A DNA stretch of 64,000 nucleotides from contig JAVJTC010000021.1 in the NCBI GenBank assembly GCA_040219085.1, positions 1 through 64,000 of the forward strand. Reading direction: 5' to 3'. The stretch comes from Acidimicrobiales bacterium. Lineage in GTDB: Bacteria > Actinomycetota > Acidimicrobiia > Acidimicrobiales > JAVJTC01. The translations under genes and the position numbers were made by a program. The notes under the pieces were generated by a model. It searched no databases. It was given only the letters and a program-made list of their open reading frames with translations, and was not told where the DNA came from. Within the stretch, counting starts at the first letter, position 1; each line of letters opens with the position of its first letter. Shown here one piece after another: positions 60,264-64,000 of this stretch.

Positions 60264-63200
60264 CCGCCACCACGGTCACCCTCGATCCGCTCGACGCGGC
60301 GAAGACGATCAGCCGGCGCTACGAGAGCTACCTGCGGGACACGTTCATGCCCCAGCGAGAGGATCTCGCTGGTGAGCTGATCGGCGCGCTGCGCAACAAG
60401 ACGTTGACGAAGGGCCCCTACCTCGAGGCCTCGGCGCCATTCGAGAACGGCGCGCCGATCGCCGGCCTCGTCGCCGAGGGAGTGCTGTCCGAGCTCTTCG
60501 GCCGCTTCGGCGACGAGCTCCCCGAGGATCGGCCGCTCTACGTCCACCAGGAGCAGGCCATCCGCAAGGCCGTCGTCGACCGGCGGAACCTTGTGGTCTC
60601 GACCGGCACCGGATCGGGCAAGACCGAGACGTTCCTCGTCCCGATCATCAACGACCTGTTCCGGGAGATCGAGGAGGGAACGGTCGAGCGTCCGGGCGTG
60701 AGGGCCCTGCTGCTCTATCCGATGAACGCCCTCGTCAACGATCAGGTCAAGCGCCTCCGTCGCCTCCTGTCCCCGGCACCGGAGATCCGCTTCGGCCGGT
60801 ACGTAGGGGAAACTCAGGAGAAGGCGTCGAAAGCGGAGGAGGACTTTCGGGCCCGCTACCCGAACGAGCCCCGCATCGAAAACGAGATGATCTCCCGCGA
60901 AGAGATGCGGGACCGGCCCCCACACATCCTCATCACCAACTACGCGATGCTCGAGTACCTGCTGCTCCGCCCCCAGGACAGCCCCTTCTTCGATGGGCCC
61001 GGTGCCGAGCTGTGGCGGGCGCTCGTCCTCGACGAGGCACACGTCTACAGCGGGGCGCAGGGAGCGGAGGTCGGCATGCTCCTGCGCCGCCTGCGCGACC
61101 GGGTACTGAGGAGCGAGCGTGGCCGCATCCAGTGCTTTGCCACCAGCGCCACGCTCGGCAAGGGCGAAGAGGACTACCCGGACCTCGTCCGCTTCGCCTC
61201 CACTCTCTTCGACGAGACGTTCGATTGGGAGGCCGACGACCCGGAGCGACAGGACATCGTGGTCGCCGAGCGGAGGCCACTCGCGGTCGGCGACGGCTCG
61301 CTAACGCTCGATGTCGAGACGATCCGCGAGCTCCGGCAGAGGTTCAGGGCGGGAGCCGGAGTGGCAGAACTCGCTGCGATAGCCGGCGACGGGACGGCTC
61401 CACAGCCCACCGACTCTCCGCAGGTCTTCCTGGCGACGTTGCTTCGGAACGAGACCCACGTCCTGGCCGTTCAGAGGATCCTCGAGGACGATGGGGGCGT
61501 CGAGCTCGATGACGTGGCCAGACGAGTCTTCCCGGACTACGGGGATGCCTCGGAGGCCCTCGTCGACCTCATCGACCTCGCCATCGCCGCCCGACACGAC
61601 AGCGCCGACGCTCCCCTCATCCCCGCCCGCTACCACTTCTGGGTCGGATCACTCGAAGGCGGCTTCCTCTGCCTCCATCGCGGTCACCCCGAGGGACATC
61701 CCCGTCTTCTCCTTGCCCGCCACGACTCGTGCCCAGCCTGCGAGAAGGCGGGACTGAGTTCTGCGATGGCCGAGCTCGGCGTCTGCCGACGATGCGGGAT
61801 CGAGTATCTCGTCGGCTCTATTCGAGACCGAGGAAACGGAGATCGGCTGGAGCTCGTCAGTGATCGATCGACCAGTCACGACTACCTACTACTCGCAGAC
61901 TCCGTCGCCGACGTCGACGACGACTCGATCGCCGGACTCGAGGGCGACCTCGAATCCGCGACGGCAACCTACTTCGACCCCCCGACCGGGTCAGTCACGA
62001 CAGAAGCCGGTGAGGGGCGCATCCGGGTGCAGCACATCGGGGTTCCTGAGAGGGGCCAACAACTGCACCGCTGCGCTGCGTGCAGCTCCTGGACCTCGAA
62101 CGAGATCGTGATGCGGCTGCTGACGGGTACCGATGCACCCGTTTCGGTGGTCGCAACCGCCCTCTATCAGGCGACTCCCCCTTCGAGCGACCGTCGTCAG
62201 CAGGCGGAGATCGGTGAGGGGCGCAAACTGCTCGTCTTCGCCGACAGTCGCCAGGACGCCGCCTACTTCGCGCCGTATCTGGAGAGGACGTATGGCCGGT
62301 CGACGGCGCGCCGTCTGATCGCCGACGCGATCGAGGAAATGACAGACGATCACGGCGCGCCGCGAGTGCCGGACGTCATCGACCACGTCTATCAGGCGGC
62401 CGAGAAGGCTCTCGTCCTCGACCGCGACGACGGCCGGACGAACAACCGGCGAGTCGCCGCCGAGTGGGTCGTCCAGGAGCTCATCGCCATCGACCGGCGC
62501 CAGAGCCTCGACGGTCTGGGCCTCGCCGACATCACGGTTGCGTTCCCTCGCCGCTTCGAGAGCTCACCAACCCTCGATGCCCTGGGACTCGACCGCGACG
62601 AGGGGGCCGAGCTACTCCGAGCGCTCTTCGAGACCATCCGCCAGGCGACGGCGATCACGATGCCGAGCCAGGTGGACATCCGTGACGAGAGGTTCGCACC
62701 TCGGAACCGCCAGATCGGACTCCGGGAGCAGGGAGCCGAGTACGGCGTGATCGGCTGGGTGCCATCGGGAAGCTCGGTCAACAGTCGCACGGACCTCCTG
62801 AGGAAGATCTTCGCCGCCCGGCGCATCGACGCTGACCCGGTCGACGTGCTGCAGCGGCTGTGGCGTGACGAGCTCACGACGCCCACTGGCCTGTGGTCCA
62901 ACGTCCTGCTCAGCGAGAACGATTCGAAGACCGGCACGACCTGGCGTCTCGACCACGAGCGCATCGAACTCGTGGCCCGGCGTGCGGATCACATCCCTCG
63001 CCGGTGCGGCACCTGCATGCGCATCTGGTGGCACTCGGTGTCCGACGTCTGCCCCGGGTGGCGGTGCGACGGCACGCTCGGTCCGGAGGACGGCGCAGCG
63101 CTCGACTCGAACCACTACGCGCAGCTCTACCGGTCGATCCAGCCAATCGGGATGGCGGTGCAGGAACACACCGCCCAGTGGGCCACTCAGAAGGCCTCCC

Positions 63201-64000
63201 AGATCCAGGACGACTTCGTAGACGGCCGCCTCAACATCCTGAGCTGCTCGACGACCTTCGAGCTCGGTGTCGACGTCGGCGAGGTCCAGGCGGTTCTTCT
63301 CCGAAACGTGCCACCGCAGGCATCGAACTACGTCCAGCGGGCCGGACGGGCCGGCCGACGCATCGACTCGGCGGCGCTCGTGGTGACCTACGCCCAGCGG
63401 CGCTCCCACGACCGCAAGCACTTCGACGACCCGACCCCAATGATCGAGGGGACGATCGATCCGCCGGTGATCATCATCGACAACGAACCGATCGTCCGGC
63501 GCCACATCCACTCCGTTGCGTTCGCCGCGTTCGAGCGCGCCGTCGTGGACTCAGGCCGGCCGGCCCACCACAACGTTGGGGAATTCTTCCTAACCGGGGA
63601 CGAAGGCGCGACCCCTGCCGACATCGAGTTCGTCGAATGGCTCGGGACACAGCCGGAGGCTCTTGGGGACGCGATCGAGCGGATCACCCCGGCAACCATC
63701 GCCGACCGCATCGGTGTACGGAGCTGGGACTGGGTGGGGGCGCTCGCCGAAGAGCATGAGGACGAGCCCGCCTTCGGATGGCTGGGGCGAACCCAGCACG
63801 AAGTGCGGGAGGAGATCGGCCACCTCGAAGAACTCATCGAGAACGCATTCGCCGAGAAGAACGAGCGCCCCATCAACGCGCTCCGGAGGCTGCACAACAC
63901 GCTCACCGGCCGTCAACTCCTCGGCTTCCTGAGCAGTCGGAACATCCTTCCCAAGTACGGATTCCCCGTCGACGTCGTCGAACTCGACCTACGGCGAACC
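60260..64000 (+). CDS. Large DEAD-box helicase of the DUF1998 type, cut by window end
   Basis: The frame is open from ATG at 60260 to the window edge, 1247 codons. Walker A is STGTGSGKTETFLVP near 115, then LYPMNALVNDQ, TNYAMLEYLLLR, Walker B VLDEAHVYSGAQGAE near 258 and motif III CFATSATLGKG. A zinc-binding region has CPACEKAG and CRRCGIEYL near 495-515 and HRCAACSSW near 605. The second RecA domain has SCSTTFELGVDVGEVQ and YVQRAGRAGRR near 1025. The last visible residues, NILPKYGFPVDVVELDL, normally precede a DUF1998 domain, which should lie beyond the window. It is coupled to the 1091-residue gene by a four-base overlap. It is not the same as the 2075-residue helicase but shares its plan. 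Confidence 0.85.
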   Translation, partial: MTATTVTLDPLDAAKTISRRYESYLRDTFMPQREDLAGELIGALRNKTLTKGPYLEASAPFENGAPIAGLVAEGVLSELFGRFGDELPEDRPLYVHQEQAIRKAVVDRRNLVVSTGTGSGKTETFLVPIINDLFREIEEGTVERPGVRALLLYPMNALVNDQVKRLRRLLSPAPEIRFGRYVGETQEKASKAEEDFRARYPNEPRIENEMISREEMRDRPPHILITNYAMLEYLLLRPQDSPFFDGPGAELWRALVLDEAHVYSGAQGAEVGMLLRRLRDRVLRSERGRIQCFATSATLGKGEEDYPDLVRFASTLFDETFDWEADDPERQDIVVAERRPLAVGDGSLTLDVETIRELRQRFRAGAGVAELAAIAGDGTAPQPTDSPQVFLATLLRNETHVLAVQRILEDDGGVELDDVARRVFPDYGDASEALVDLIDLAIAARHDSADAPLIPARYHFWVGSLEGGFLCLHRGHPEGHPRLLLARHDSCPACEKAGLSSAMAELGVCRRCGIEYLVGSIRDRGNGDRLELVSDRSTSHDYLLLADSVADVDDDSIAGLEGDLESATATYFDPPTGSVTTEAGEGRIRVQHIGVPERGQQLHRCAACSSWTSNEIVMRLLTGTDAPVSVVATALYQATPPSSDRRQQAEIGEGRKLLVFADSRQDAAYFAPYLERTYGRSTARRLIADAIEEMTDDHGAPRVPDVIDHVYQAAEKALVLDRDDGRTNNRRVAAEWVVQELIAIDRRQSLDGLGLADITVAFPRRFESSPTLDALGLDRDEGAELLRALFETIRQATAITMPSQVDIRDERFAPRNRQIGLREQGAEYGVIGWVPSGSSVNSRTDLLRKIFAARRIDADPVDVLQRLWRDELTTPTGLWSNVLLSENDSKTGTTWRLDHERIELVARRADHIPRRCGTCMRIWWHSVSDVCPGWRCDGTLGPEDGAALDSNHYAQLYRSIQPIGMAVQEHTAQWATQKASQIQDDFVDGRLNILSCSTTFELGVDVGEVQAVLLRNVPPQASNYVQRAGRAGRRIDSAALVVTYAQRRSHDRKHFDDPTPMIEGTIDPPVIIIDNEPIVRRHIHSVAFAAFERAVVDSGRPAHHNVGEFFLTGDEGATPADIEFVEWLGTQPEALGDAIERITPATIADRIGVRSWDWVGALAEEHEDEPAFGWLGRTQHEVREEIGHLEELIENAFAEKNERPINALRRLHNTLTGRQLLGFLSSRNILPKYGFPVDVVELDLRRT

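Overview
The window is 64 kb of high-GC bacterial chromosome. GTG and TTG starts are used alongside ATG, and most operons have 1-4 bp stop/start overlaps. Gene content (a patatin-like lipase, a NucS-type nuclease domain, SbcCD, several Fic proteins) and codon use suggest an actinobacterium, possibly an Acidimicrobiia-like lineage. That placement is an inference; there is no rRNA or other marker gene in the window. No tRNA, rRNA, CRISPR array, complete transposon, integrase or prophage was seen.

Region 1 (1-8.9 kb) is mixed. It starts with the last codons of an IS630-type transposase, followed by a patatin-like phospholipase, a small zinc-ribbon protein, an ADP-ribosylglycohydrolase fused to a CX5R phosphatase, a secreted protein built of two pairs of repeats, a SEC-C protein and a Fic protein.

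Region 2 (8.9-16.6 kb) is a leftward DNA-end-processing cluster: HerA-type ATPase, SbcD (Mre11), SbcC (Rad50), a small lipoprotein, a small hypothetical protein and a NurA-type nuclease. This is the gene set of the archaeal herA-mre11-rad50-nurA operon, found here in a high-GC bacterium.

Region 3 (16.7-25 kb) holds a second Fic gene with a readable promoter and inverted repeat, two TY-Chap-like proteins, a histidine phosphatase, a PD-(D/E)XK protein, a metallophosphoesterase and a wHTH-glyoxalase fusion. It also holds three gene remnants: an XRE antitoxin tail, a truncated second copy of the phosphatase domain, and the tail of an EEP nuclease.

Region 4 (25-64 kb, running off the right edge) reads as an uninterrupted defence island. 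On the plus strand are an XPB-like helicase and a giant SF1 helicase-nuclease. On the minus strand are a wHTH-PD-(D/E)XK nuclease, a NucS-like nuclease fused to a cysteine-less alkyltransferase-like domain, and an EEP nuclease. McrB and McrC then run tail to tail into a 17.9 kb leftward operon. In transcription order that operon encodes a DrmD-like SNF2 helicase (frame broken by one base), a DrmMI/PglX-like adenine methylase, a 57-residue protein, a 2075-residue DEAD-box/DUF1998 helicase-nuclease, a RelE-UvrD fusion, an unknown 271-residue protein and an EVE-nuclease fusion. Almost every junction overlaps by 1-4 bases. Divergent from it is a two-gene plus-strand unit: a 1091-residue beta-rich protein of unknown function, coupled to another large DEAD-box helicase that continues past the window.

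The best candidates for an undescribed system are the seven-gene operon, which shares pieces with class 1 DISARM but lacks the rest, and the divergent two-gene unit, whose layout resembles Druantia type III. Both assignments rest on architecture only; no database search was possible.
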